From an uncultured Alistipes sp. (lineage in GTDB: Bacteria > Bacteroidota > Bacteroidia > Bacteroidales > Rikenellaceae): a stretch of 9,230 bases of DNA. Positions 1 to 8,000 of the stretch are shown here, piece by piece. Position numbers and translations under genes: made by a program. The notes under the pieces are model-generated. The model searched no databases. It worked only from the letters and a program-made list of their open reading frames with translations, and was not told the DNA's origin. The stretch spans positions 1 to 9,230 of the forward strand of contig CAJGDL010000068.1 in NCBI GenBank assembly GCA_904502075.1. The letters are read 5' to 3'. Position 1 is the stretch's first letter. Each line of letters opens with the position of its first letter.

Positions 1-8
1 CTTTTCTG

Positions 9-812
9 TTATTGGTTGCAGATCAGGTTCTTCTGCTCGATATCCTTGAAGTAGCGGTAGGTAGACACGCGCAACTCCTCGGCAGCGGGGTCATCGCAAA
101 CGATGATGCCACAGGGGTGTACCTGCAGGGCTGAGATGGTCCACTGGTGGTTGTAACCCCCTTCGATGCCGTGGCGCACCGCGCGTGCCTTCTTGTGGCC
201 CGTAGCGAGGATCAGCACCTTCTTGGCCGAGAGGACGGTGCCGACACCCACCGTCAGGGCGGTCTTCGGAACCAGGTTTACATCGCCTCCGAAGAAACGC
301 GAATTCACGATGATCGTATCCTGCGTAAGGGTCTTTTGGCGCGTGCGCGAGTTGAGCGACGAGAAGGGCTCGTTGAAGGCGATGTGGCCATCCTCACCAA
401 TACCGCCCATGAAGAGGTCGATTCCTCCAGCTTCGACGATACGGGCTTCGTAGTCGGCGCACTCCTGCTCCAAATCCTCGGCATTGCCGTTCAGAATATT
501 CACATTCTCGGCCTTGATGTCAATGTGTTTGAAGAAGTTGTTCCACATGAAGGAGTGGTAGCTCTCGGGGTGCTCCTCGGGGAGTCCCACATACTCGTCC
601 ATGTTAAAGGTGATTACATTTTGAAACGACACCTCGCCGGCCTTGTGGAGACGGATCAATTCGGCGTAGGTCTCCAGGGGCGTAGATCCGGTGGGGAGTC
701 CCAGGACAAACGGAGAGGTGGTGTATTTGGCCTTTTGCTTGATTTGCTCAACGATGTAGCGGGCAGCCCACTGAGCCACCTGCTTCGGGGTGTTTTCGAT
801 AATCAGTCTCAT
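9..812 (-). CDS. nagB: Glucosamine-6-phosphate deaminase NagB
   Basis: Cytoplasmic enzyme that converts glucosamine 6-phosphate to fructose 6-phosphate and ammonia, the step that brings amino sugars from chitin, mucin or cell wall into glycolysis. The 267-residue product aligns without gaps to remembered E. coli NagB (266 aa) through the catalytic region. Visible motifs are FVLGLPTGSTP (35-45, phosphate-binding loop), TFNMDEYVGLP with the proton-acceptor Asp72, and GGIGEDGHIAFNEP with Asp141, His143 and Glu148, so the active site is intact. The start at 812 is chosen because MRLI matches the family N-terminus; an in-frame ATG 30 bases upstream would add ten unconserved residues and start at the candidate -7 box. 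The gene follows the terminator of the tubulin-like cluster and is probably transcribed on its own. The identification is very secure; E. coli-like allosteric control by GlcNAc-6-P was not assessed. Confidence 0.97.
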   Translation of the reverse strand: MRLIIENTPKQVAQWAARYIVEQIKQKAKYTTSPFVLGLPTGSTPLETYAELIRLHKAGEVSFQNVITFNMDEYVGLPEEHPESYHSFMWNNFFKHIDIKAENVNILNGNAEDLEQECADYEARIVEAGGIDLFMGGIGEDGHIAFNEPFSSLNSRTRQKTLTQDTIIVNSRFFGGDVNLVPKTALTVGVGTVLSAKKVLILATGHKKARAVRHGIEGGYNHQWTISALQVHPCGIIVCDDPAAEELRVSTYRYFKDIEQKNLICNQ

Positions 813-843
813 ATTTCGATCTTTTTTGGTTCTATATTTCAAA

Positions 844-851
844 CAAAGATA
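844..851 (-). promoter_or_regulatory. Candidate nagB promoter -7 element
   Basis: The minus strand reads TATCTTTG, an exact match to the Bacteroidota -7 consensus TAnnTTTG. It lies 31 bases before the nagB start, giving a leader of about 25 bases. No convincing TTTG or TTG -33 element is seen 19-21 bases upstream (the position reads TGTAC), so this rests on the -7 box and its location between the upstream terminator and the gene. Confidence 0.5.
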
Positions 852-960
852 ATAAAAAGTATTGAGTTTTGTACATTTTTTTATCTTTCGTCATTAAAAA
901 AAGGGAGGGTTTCCGGTCAGAACTTTCGTTACAACACCAAAATGTGTGCAAATTTTAGAG

Positions 961-993
961 AAAAATCCGACCCGCATACCGGGTCGGATTTTT
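961..993 (-). terminator. Rho-independent terminator of the tubulin-like gene cluster
   Basis: A perfect 13-bp inverted repeat, AAAAATCCGACCC (961-973) and GGGTCGGATTTTT (981-993), with a 7-base loop. On the minus strand the stem starts 7 bases after the stop codon of the 1001-1984 gene and ends in a T run. The A/T-flanked, GC-cored stem could terminate in both directions. It separates the six-gene cluster from nagB. Confidence 0.9.
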
Positions 994-1000
994 ATACAAC

Positions 1001-1984
1001 TTAAATATCGAGGTTGAAGTCGCCGATATCGAATACCTCTTCGGTTTCGATGGCAACCGTCTTCTCGGGATTCAGCCAATAGGGCTGCCAGGTGCGGACA
1101 TGGATCTGCGGGTGCTGCTCGTCGATAAAGTCCCACAACAGATAGACATAACCGTCATCCGAGTAGCCCGGGGTGCTGTAACCCTGGCGGAGCAGGACAC
1201 CGTAGTAGTGCTCCATGGTGGGGTGGCGCTGAATCTTGATCTCGCTGAAGTTTACGCGCACATACTTGGCGTTGGCGAATACGCGACGCAGGTTGGTCAG
1301 GTACTCCTGTTTGCTCTGGGTCTTGTACTCCACCTTCGTGATGGGAATGGGCGAGTCGATGGGCTTGCGGGTCGTCACCTTACCGGTGATGATGATCGCA
1401 TCGTCGCTGAAGACTGCCTCCAAGAATTTGAGATCCTTCTGGTTGTAGGCCGTGCGGAAGTGCTCCACATAGTCCAGGATCAGCTGACGGCGGCGCAGGT
1501 CGGTCACCTCGCCACCCTTCTTCATCACCTGTGAGTAGAGGTTGTTGCTGATGGCAAAGTAGAAACTCGAGATCTCGCCGGCATGGTTGAAGTCGATAAC
1601 GGCCTCCTGGTAGCTGTCGTCCGATACCTTGGCGTCAGTGGGGCGCAACTCCAGGGGCACGCAACGTACCTGGTAGCCGCCACTAACCCCCAGAAGACGC
1701 TCCACGATCTCCTCCTCGATGCAGACAAAGGGGACATTGGACCACAGCATCGAGAGCGAGGTCTTGGCATCCGAGGTGATTTCGAAGGCGTTGAAATTCA
1801 GTGAGGTGCCGGTTGATTGGGCACGATTGATCTCCGTCAGCAGGTTCGATACATTACGCTCGATTTTGGACTTCAGCGTGGGGTTGTCTTCCATGCCGCT
1901 GTTGATTTCGAATTTTACCGACTGTGCCGTGGCCGAGGCCCAAACTCCGGCCACCAAACAGCACATAAGAATAAGTTTTTTCAT
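1001..1984 (-). CDS. Secreted protein with NTF2/SnoaL-like domain
   Basis: The 327-residue product begins with a signal peptide (MKKL, hydrophobic core 4-15, ATA|Q cleavage after residue 20), so it is exported, most likely to the periplasm. Residues 21-160 are not recognised. Residues about 165-303 resemble the NTF2/SnoaL cone fold: a helix with HFRTAYNQKDLKFLEAVFSD, the typical opening of that superfamily, then a segment ending in alternating strands (YYGVLLRQG, GYVYLLWDF, IHVRTWQP). Such domains serve as small-molecule binding pockets, enzymes or assembly modules, so no reaction is assigned. The start at 1984 is fixed by the signal peptide. It is the last gene of the cluster, 42 bases after the preceding stop, and is followed at once by the terminator. 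The NTF2-like call is from pattern and is moderately sure; the export call is strong. Confidence 0.85.
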   Translation of the reverse strand: MKKLILMCCLVAGVWASATAQSVKFEINSGMEDNPTLKSKIERNVSNLLTEINRAQSTGTSLNFNAFEITSDAKTSLSMLWSNVPFVCIEEEIVERLLGVSGGYQVRCVPLELRPTDAKVSDDSYQEAVIDFNHAGEISSFYFAISNNLYSQVMKKGGEVTDLRRRQLILDYVEHFRTAYNQKDLKFLEAVFSDDAIIITGKVTTRKPIDSPIPITKVEYKTQSKQEYLTNLRRVFANAKYVRVNFSEIKIQRHPTMEHYYGVLLRQGYSTPGYSDDGYVYLLWDFIDEQHPQIHVRTWQPYWLNPEKTVAIETEEVFDIGDFNLDI

Positions 1985-2026
1985 ATAGATAACGCGTTTT
2001 ATTTTACAGATTTTCTTTTAGAATGG

Positions 2027-3004
2027 TTATCGGGTGATCAGGACCCACCAGGCACCACAGCCCTTGTAGTTGCGGGTCGAATCTTCGTAGCGCGAGAAGT
2101 AGTTCACGCGCTTGCCGTTCTCCTGCTTCTTGTCCAAAATCGTGCGAACCTTGCCGTCCGAGATGTTGTAGACGATCAGCATGGCCTGACCCACCATCTC
2201 CAAATCCATCGAGCGCGTCACATCGCCGTGGGCGCAGGTGTCGCCGTGGTTGCCCAGGAACTGCTTCACCTCGTCGATGGTCTTCAGGGCCACCAACTCA
2301 TTCATCGGGAACGAGGGGGCGGGTGCCGGTTCGGGCTCGGCCACTACGACAGGAGCCGGAGTCGTCTCGGCAATGGGGGCGGGAGCAGGCTCCACAACGG
2401 GTGCTGCTTCCTCCGTGGCAACTGCTACGGCAGCCGTACCCGTGGCGGCGGCGATCGTGGCAGCGGCACCCTCCGAGATGTTCAACTCGGCCAGGGCGGC
2501 CTGCTCCTCGGCGGTGAGTGTCGTTGCGGGAGCCGCTTCAACGGTCGGAGCGGCCTCAACTACAGGAGCCGCAGCCACCTCCTCTGCGGGTGCGGGTGTG
2601 GGCTCCTCGGCGGGGGTCTCCGTCGTGGCAGCGTAGGAGGGGAGGATCTCACTCTTGTGTGCGTAGGCAAACGAGCGGTACATATTGCCGCGCATGGTGC
2701 TCATCATCGGGTAGCCGCGAAGCACACTGCTGCCCACCATGTTGGGGGCATCTCCGCCGGGCTGGGTGGCGCACCACTCCTCGATGTTGGCCACCAGGTT
2801 GTTCATCGCCAACTCATCGGCCTCCTCCTTGGTGGGCATCGTACCCTCGCCATAGAGGTAGCACGAGTCGCGCTTGATTTGGTTGATACGGGCCTTGGTC
2901 TGCTCGGCATCCAGGGCTCCCAGTTGCTTGTCAACCGAGATCTGAGCCTCGGCCGTGAGGCTGAAACCCAATACGGCCAAGAAAATGGTTACTAATCTTT
3001 TCAT
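2027..3004 (-). CDS. Secreted protein with Ala/Pro/Glu/Val-rich linker, unknown function
   Basis: The product has 325 residues. The start at 3004 is chosen because it gives a clear signal peptide (MKRLVTIFLAVLGF, cleavage AEA|Q after residue 20); the longer frame from 3070 would add 22 basic residues and overlap the previous gene. Three parts follow. An N-terminal module (about 21-120) contains YLYGEGTMPTKEEADELAMN, like the Y-x-Y-G-E-G / EAD..A..L pattern of LPP20-type envelope proteins of Bacteroidota. A low-complexity segment (about 122-236) is rich in Ala, Pro, Glu, Val and Thr and is probably an extended spacer. A C-terminal domain (about 237-325) ends in CGAWWVLITR and has two Cys in DTCAHGD and GCGAWW that could form a disulfide. 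It starts one base after the stop of the upstream gene, which suggests coupled translation. The architecture would suit spanning part of the envelope. The LPP20 resemblance is tentative. Confidence 0.85.
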   Translation of the reverse strand: MKRLVTIFLAVLGFSLTAEAQISVDKQLGALDAEQTKARINQIKRDSCYLYGEGTMPTKEEADELAMNNLVANIEEWCATQPGGDAPNMVGSSVLRGYPMMSTMRGNMYRSFAYAHKSEILPSYAATTETPAEEPTPAPAEEVAAAPVVEAAPTVEAAPATTLTAEEQAALAELNISEGAAATIAAATGTAAVAVATEEAAPVVEPAPAPIAETTPAPVVVAEPEPAPAPSFPMNELVALKTIDEVKQFLGNHGDTCAHGDVTRSMDLEMVGQAMLIVYNISDGKVRTILDKKQENGKRVNYFSRYEDSTRNYKGCGAWWVLITR

Positions 3005-3005
3005 C

Positions 3006-4166
3006 TTACTTCTCTGTTTTTGCCTTGATGGTAAATTTGGGGGCCTTCGAGTTCTTCTTGATGTTGTCATCGTCGTAGAGACGGGCCAGGTTGTGGGTCG
3101 GGGTGTAGGCGTTGATCGTGATCGAGAGCTTTCCCCCCTCCGTGGCGATCTGGTTGCGGTCGGCCGTCACCTTGAGGATGTGGTTGTAGCCCCACTCCTT
3201 GTTGACCATTACGAGCGTGGCGACGATCTGCTTTTCGTCGCTCTGCTCGATGCCGACGTAGGGCTCGCAGCCGTTGCTCATGAAGAGGTTGATCAACTTG
3301 CCCAGGTTCACTCGGTAGACCTCTTGTTGGAATCCATACTTCTGCTGCGAAACCTCGGCGGTGTACTCCTTAGCCAGGGCTGCCACCGAGAGGAGGTTGA
3401 TCAGCGATTCGGCTGCATGCTCCTGCTCCGAGAGGAGCGTGTAGGTGGTCTCGTTGCCCTTGCGATTCTCGCGGTAGTAGAGGGCCGAGGCCATCTCGGG
3501 AATCATGTAGTGTCCGCGCTTATAGACCAGAATTCCTCGGCCGGAGGTCTTCTCCAGTCGCTCGGGTTTTGGCACTCGGGGCAACTTCTCCTCGATGGGG
3601 TGTTGTTGAATCTCCTGTTTGAGGTCGTTCTCCAGCTCGATCTTGCTCTTGCCGGTGATCAGTCCCCAGTTTGCCGGGATGGTCAGGGTGTAGAGCGGTG
3701 TACCTGATTGGCTCTCCCAACGAAGTTCATAATGGCCGCTTTCCAACTGATTGACACTGAAGAGCAGCTCCTTGCTCCCGATGATGCTTTGAGCCGATCC
3801 GCTCTGCATCACTCCGTCGTCGATGCGTTTCCGCTCCAATTCGGTGGGGTCTTCACACGAGAGCTCCTCCAGGAGGTAGCGTTCGGCAAAGTCGCAAAGT
3901 GGCTTGCCGGCCATTGTTTTGAGCTCGGGCTCAAAGAGTTCGATGCCCAAGTGACAGATGATTCCCGACTGCCACTCGGCAACCACGGGGTAGCCTTTGC
4001 AACTCCCGATTACGGCTCTTCCCTCGGGGGATGAGGGGGTGAATGTGAGGTGGTTCGCTTCGCCCAATTGCTGAAGCAGCTGGGTGCGATACCACGCGCT
4101 GCTTTGAGCCCGACCTGTGAAGGTCAGACTCAGCAGGGCGATACCTATATATAATAAGCGTTGCAT
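3006..4166 (-). CDS. Secreted protein of unknown function
   Basis: The product has 386 residues. The start at 4166 is chosen because it opens a signal peptide (MQRLLYIGIALLSLTF, GRA|Q cleavage after residue 20) and has a GGAG ribosome-binding site four bases upstream; the longer frame from 4247 would overlap the preceding gene and prepend 27 charged residues. The mature protein is soluble-looking, with no further membrane helix and no motif I recognise. It mixes strand-like stretches (GHYELRWES, ATLVMVNKEWGYNHILKVTADR) with helical ones (HAAESLINLLSVAALAKEY) and has a basic tail ending KAKTEK. It lies 29 bases after the zinc-ribbon gene and one base before the next, in the middle of the cluster. 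Export is well supported and the function is unknown. A role with the tubulin-like system is inferred from position only. Confidence 0.83.
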   Translation of the reverse strand: MQRLLYIGIALLSLTFTGRAQSSAWYRTQLLQQLGEANHLTFTPSSPEGRAVIGSCKGYPVVAEWQSGIICHLGIELFEPELKTMAGKPLCDFAERYLLEELSCEDPTELERKRIDDGVMQSGSAQSIIGSKELLFSVNQLESGHYELRWESQSGTPLYTLTIPANWGLITGKSKIELENDLKQEIQQHPIEEKLPRVPKPERLEKTSGRGILVYKRGHYMIPEMASALYYRENRKGNETTYTLLSEQEHAAESLINLLSVAALAKEYTAEVSQQKYGFQQEVYRVNLGKLINLFMSNGCEPYVGIEQSDEKQIVATLVMVNKEWGYNHILKVTADRNQIATEGGKLSITINAYTPTHNLARLYDDDNIKKNSKAPKFTIKAKTEK

Positions 4167-4195
4167 GGTACTCCGTTTAAGGGTTCGACTCTTCT

Positions 4196-4996
4196 TTACT
4201 GCTTGCGGAAACGACCCAGCGGGTGATCCTTTTCGGGATTCATGCACTTACCCAAAACGATCGTCTCCTTGAGGTTGTTCTGTGCATCGTACCAACGAGC
4301 CTGTACCAGGTGGCCGTTGTCCCACTCGCCGATCAGGTAGTCGCCGGGCTGGGCCAAGCGGTTCTTCGTGTCGTGGGCATCAATCAGACGCTGCGACTGG
4401 AAGGTCAGCGTACCCGTGCCGTGGGGATAGCCGTTCTTGAGCTTACCCGTAAAGGTGCCTACCGTGGGATAGGTCGGCGGCTGGGGCGTTTTGGCCTTCA
4501 CCGTCACCTCCACACTCTTCTGAACGAGGCTGCCATCCAAGGCCGTTACCGTGATGGTGGTCTTTCCGGCCTTCACACCCGTAATCTCGGGGCCCATCAC
4601 CGTGGCGATCGTCTCGTCGGCCGAGGCGTAGCTCAGCGCGGGGTTCGTGGCCTCGATCGGCATGGCCATGGCGTTGATGATCACCTGCTCGCCCACCTTC
4701 ACCGTGTAGCTCTCGGCATCGAGCGTGATCTCCTGCACGGGAACCTCCTTCTCGCCGCCACCGAGGGCGAACCAGGCACCGGCACCACCGCCACCCAGAA
4801 CCACTGCGGCCACCACGCCCCAGATCCAAGCGGGAACACCGCCCTTTTTCTTAATTTCGGCCAGTGCGCCGCCGCAGTCGGGGCAGACGAACTCTTCGCC
4901 GATACCAATCGTAATCTCCTCTTTCGTGTTGGCCTTGTCGCAGTTGCCGATGTTGATGCAGTAGCCCTTGCGCATGCCGGGAATGTTATTTGCCAT
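4196..4996 (-). CDS. Zinc-ribbon / transmembrane / Big_2-like / MORN-like protein
   Basis: The 266-residue product appears to be a single-pass inner-membrane protein with parts on both sides. Residues 11-45 form a putative zinc ribbon with Cys13, Cys19, Cys38 and Cys41 (C-x5-C, then CPDC). There is no signal peptide, so this end should stay in the cytoplasm. Residues 56-78 are a Gly/Ala-rich membrane helix after the basic stretch KKK, consistent with N-in/C-out topology. Residues about 87-167 look like a bacterial Ig-like Big_2 domain (ITLDAESYTVKVGE, then ITGVKAGKTTITVTA). After a Pro-rich hinge (171-177), residues 180-202 and 218-240 resemble MORN repeats (G-x-F/Y-x-G-x-x-x-x-G). It is separated from the tubulin-like gene by 87 bases containing a hairpin. 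The domain order suggests a connector from a cytoplasmic partner to the periplasm. Domain names come from visible motifs; zinc binding and partnership are inferred. Confidence 0.87.
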   Translation of the reverse strand: MANNIPGMRKGYCINIGNCDKANTKEEITIGIGEEFVCPDCGGALAEIKKKGGVPAWIWGVVAAVVLGGGGAGAWFALGGGEKEVPVQEITLDAESYTVKVGEQVIINAMAMPIEATNPALSYASADETIATVMGPEITGVKAGKTTITVTALDGSLVQKSVEVTVKAKTPQPPTYPTVGTFTGKLKNGYPHGTGTLTFQSQRLIDAHDTKNRLAQPGDYLIGEWDNGHLVQARWYDAQNNLKETIVLGKCMNPEKDHPLGRFRKQ

Positions 4997-5044
4997 AATT
5001 TTCTCTTTTTTGCTGGTTTCTTATTCTGTGTAAATAGGGGAGGA

Positions 5045-5071
5045 GGGTAGTGGGCTTCCGGCCCGCTACCC
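5045..5071 (-). promoter_or_regulatory. Intergenic hairpin between the tubulin-like and zinc-ribbon genes
   Basis: An 11-bp inverted repeat (5045-5055 and 5061-5071) with a 5-base loop. On the transcribed minus strand it holds one C-A mismatch and is otherwise GC-rich. It is followed by TCCTCCCC rather than a T run, so it is a poor full terminator. It sits 13 bases after the tubulin-like stop codon and could attenuate transcription or protect the upstream mRNA end, setting gene ratios within the cluster. Confidence 0.55.
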
Positions 5072-5084
5072 GCTCCCGGTTGAT

Positions 5085-8000
5085 TTATTGTGCGATGCCC
5101 TCGATGACATCCATGGCGCCCTCGGCCTGCTTGTTGAAGAAGAGGAACTTCTCCGATCCCTTGTTGTTGTCGCACTCGGGAAGGATTACGTCACGGATCA
5201 GCCCCTGGATGGTGGTCAAAAGCTCCTTGCGCTTCTCCACATGGAGGTACTCACCCTGCAGGGCTGCGGCCACCTTCGCCTTGAGCTCCTCGCCCATTGC
5301 CTCGGTGAAGAGTTCATACATGTAGGGAATCTCGGTAAACTTGTTGGCAATCGGGTTCAGAGTCTCCAGACCGGTGCGGCTGATCGAGATCGTTCCGTAG
5401 GCCTTTAGACCCGTGCCATCCTCGCGGTCGGCGTAGCGAATGTGGCCGATGGCGTAGGCGGCGATCAGGTACTTGGTGTACTGCTCGCGGATCTCCGATG
5501 CCGAAGCCTCGTGGGCCATAAAGAGGTTGGGGAACTGCTCGCCCGTGCCCTCGGTGTGGAGGACGGTGCGGTTCTCACGCCCCGTGTTGGGGTTATTGAT
5601 CGCCTCGAGGTAACGCTCCTCCATGAAGCGCAGGTCGCGCAGCGTGCGCAACGGGAAGCAGTAGGCGATCGTCAAGATCGTGATCTCGTTCTTGCGCGAG
5701 CCCGTTTCGTCGATCTTCACCTGGATGCCGGCCTCTACGGAGTCGATCAATGCCTGCTTGAACTTCGACGAGAACTTCATCACCTGCTCGTTGCCCTTGG
5801 CCTCGGGAAGGTTGATGAAGACGATCTTGCGCATGATGTTGCGACCCACCGACGGTACCTCGTTGTTCTTCACCGCACGCTTGATCTCCGTGGGGTCAAA
5901 GACGCTGTAAACGCCACTCTTCTCCACCACATCCTTGGCAAACGAGTGCAGCTGGTCGTCGCTCTGGAAGATCTCCGAGAGCTGCTCCATGATGTTGCGA
6001 CCGATGAGTTTCTCGTGCTCCTCCTGACGCAGGTCGTTGTGGATGGCGATCGCCTTGCGACGGATCGTCGTATCGAAAATCTGGGCAATCTGATCCTTGT
6101 CGATCTTGGCATTGGCGCGAACGAACGAACGCTCGGTGCCGATGGTCGAGATCAATGCCTCGCGCATCTCGGCGGCTACCCCCTTCTGGCGGTTCTTGTC
6201 GCGGATCACCTCCTGCGTGAAGTTTACTACCTCGCCACGCTTGTAGAAGCGGATGATCGACTGCTTCGTGTCGTCCAGTCCGCCGTTATCCTGGCAGCGC
6301 GAACCGATCTGTGCCTCCGTGTGCTTGAAGGCGGCCTCCATGGTGGCCACAAACTGGTCGATGCGCGAGCGCAGCTGGTTGAACTTCGTGAAGAGCGAGG
6401 CCAACAGACCCATGGCGAAGGTCATACCCTCCATCTCGGTGCGCTTGATGTAGATCTGCTGCAGGATGGTGGCGTGCTGCTGAATAATCTTGTTCTTCTT
6501 GATCAGACCTCCGATCAGACCCAGGTTCTCCCACTCCGAGCGGTTCAGTACACGGGCCTGCTCCAGCTGTTCGAGCACCTGGCTCGTCTGGTTGATCTTC
6601 GTCTCGAAGCCCTTGCGGCGGTCATCGACGAGCTCCTTGAGGCAGTCGACAAACTGCTGTAGGTTGTAGAGCGAATAGTCGCCCATGGCCCACTTGTCGA
6701 AGAGCTGCTTCTCGACGATCTCGACGATCTCGTAGGCGTGCTCCTCCTTGGCGCGGGTCTTGCCCTCGAAGAACTCTGCGACACCCACCTTGCGGAAGAA
6801 TTTCGAGTAGCCCTCGTTGCAGAACTTCTCCAATTCGTTGAGCGGCATGGCGGCCGAACGGGCCTGGTCGGTCCAGGCGTCGATGGCATTTACCCAATAG
6901 TCGTTGAACGACGGCCACTTATTCTTGCCTTCGATGTCCGAGTTCAAAATCGGCTGGTTGAGCATCAGGTGCTTGTCGCTGATGCGCCACTTGTTCCAAT
7001 TCTCGGGCTCTTTGACCTCGGAGTGGAAATCGACATTGGCCGGCGTGTCGCGGTAGCCCATGTCGTCGGCCCAGTTGTTGTAGCGCATCTGCAACAGGGC
7101 CTGACGGCCGAGGTTGAAGGTGAAGTATTCGGTGATCTCCTCCTCGGGGATCATGATGCGCTTGATACCGAACGAGCTGACGGTCTTCGAGCGTACATAG
7201 TCTACGACACCCTCCTTCGACTTCTCGTTCTTCTCCTTATCCCAGTCGTTGATGTTCTCGAAGCTGTACGAGCGCAGGAACTCCTCGGTGTTGTTGTTGT
7301 AGGGCAGGAAGACGCGGTTGTAGACAAAGTCCGAAACCAGCGCGGGCAGCTGCTCGTGCGACTCCACGCTCAGGCCGTTCTCGTTCACGTTGCTGTAGAC
7401 AATGCAGCCGTCCACCACCTTGGCCACCTTCTCCAAATTCAGACGATCGTTTTTGCCCGTCACATCGTGCGGGATGTATTTCTTGATCATCAGGGCGTTG
7501 AGCTCCATCAGGGCGGCGTAGCCGTTGGCATGGTAGCGACCGGCATCACACTTGGCCGGAGGGGTGATCTCGGGGGTCATGCAGTAGAGCACGATGCTCG
7601 TACCCATCTTGCCGTCGCCGCTCAGCCCCTCGCGGAACTGGGGAATCATGCGGGTCTGCGAAACCAGGTCGATCACCGAGCCCGAGCCCGTACCGCCGGC
7701 CAGACCCGTGAAGATGTGGATGTTGGTGCGCGTGGCGTGGGTGATGTCGTTCACGCGGTTATACTGGGCCGTCAGGGCGTTGATGTACTTGTCGATGTTC
7801 GAGGCGAAGAGGATGCGTCCGGCGCGACGCTTCTGAGCTGCAGCGGCACCTACCTCGCCGAGGGTCTTCTTCATCACCTCGGGGTCGCCGATGAAGCCCT
7901 TCAGGCCGGGGAAGCTGCTCGGGCTGGCGAACACCTCGTTCAGGGAGATGCCCTTGATGTTGACGAATTGGTTGTCGTTGAAGATGGCATTCTTGCCCAA

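Noticed and set aside
147..1004. Plus-strand 285-codon open frame over nagB
   Set aside because: It is antisense to an unmistakable NagB and runs through the terminator and non-coding gap.
2300..2640. GC-rich repetitive tract considered as a tandem DNA repeat or recent insertion
   Set aside because: It stays in frame and encodes an Ala/Pro/Glu/Val-rich linker with varied codons and no fixed repeat unit.
1817..2995. Plus-strand 392-codon open frame opposite the secreted linker protein
   Set aside because: Gly/Arg/His-rich translation is the shadow of the GC-rich low-complexity segment on the other strand; the minus-strand frame has a proper signal peptide and close spacing to its neighbours.
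3005..3070. Upstream start at 3070 for the secreted linker protein
   Set aside because: It adds 22 basic residues before the signal peptide and overlaps the preceding gene; the start at 3004 gives a normal signal peptide.
4167..4247. Upstream start at 4247 for the 386-residue secreted protein
   Set aside because: It overlaps the zinc-ribbon gene and buries the signal peptide; the start at 4166 has a GGAG site.
4223..5050. Plus-strand 275-codon open frame over the zinc-ribbon gene
   Set aside because: No recognisable motif; the opposite strand encodes Cys pairs, a membrane helix and an Ig-like domain in order.
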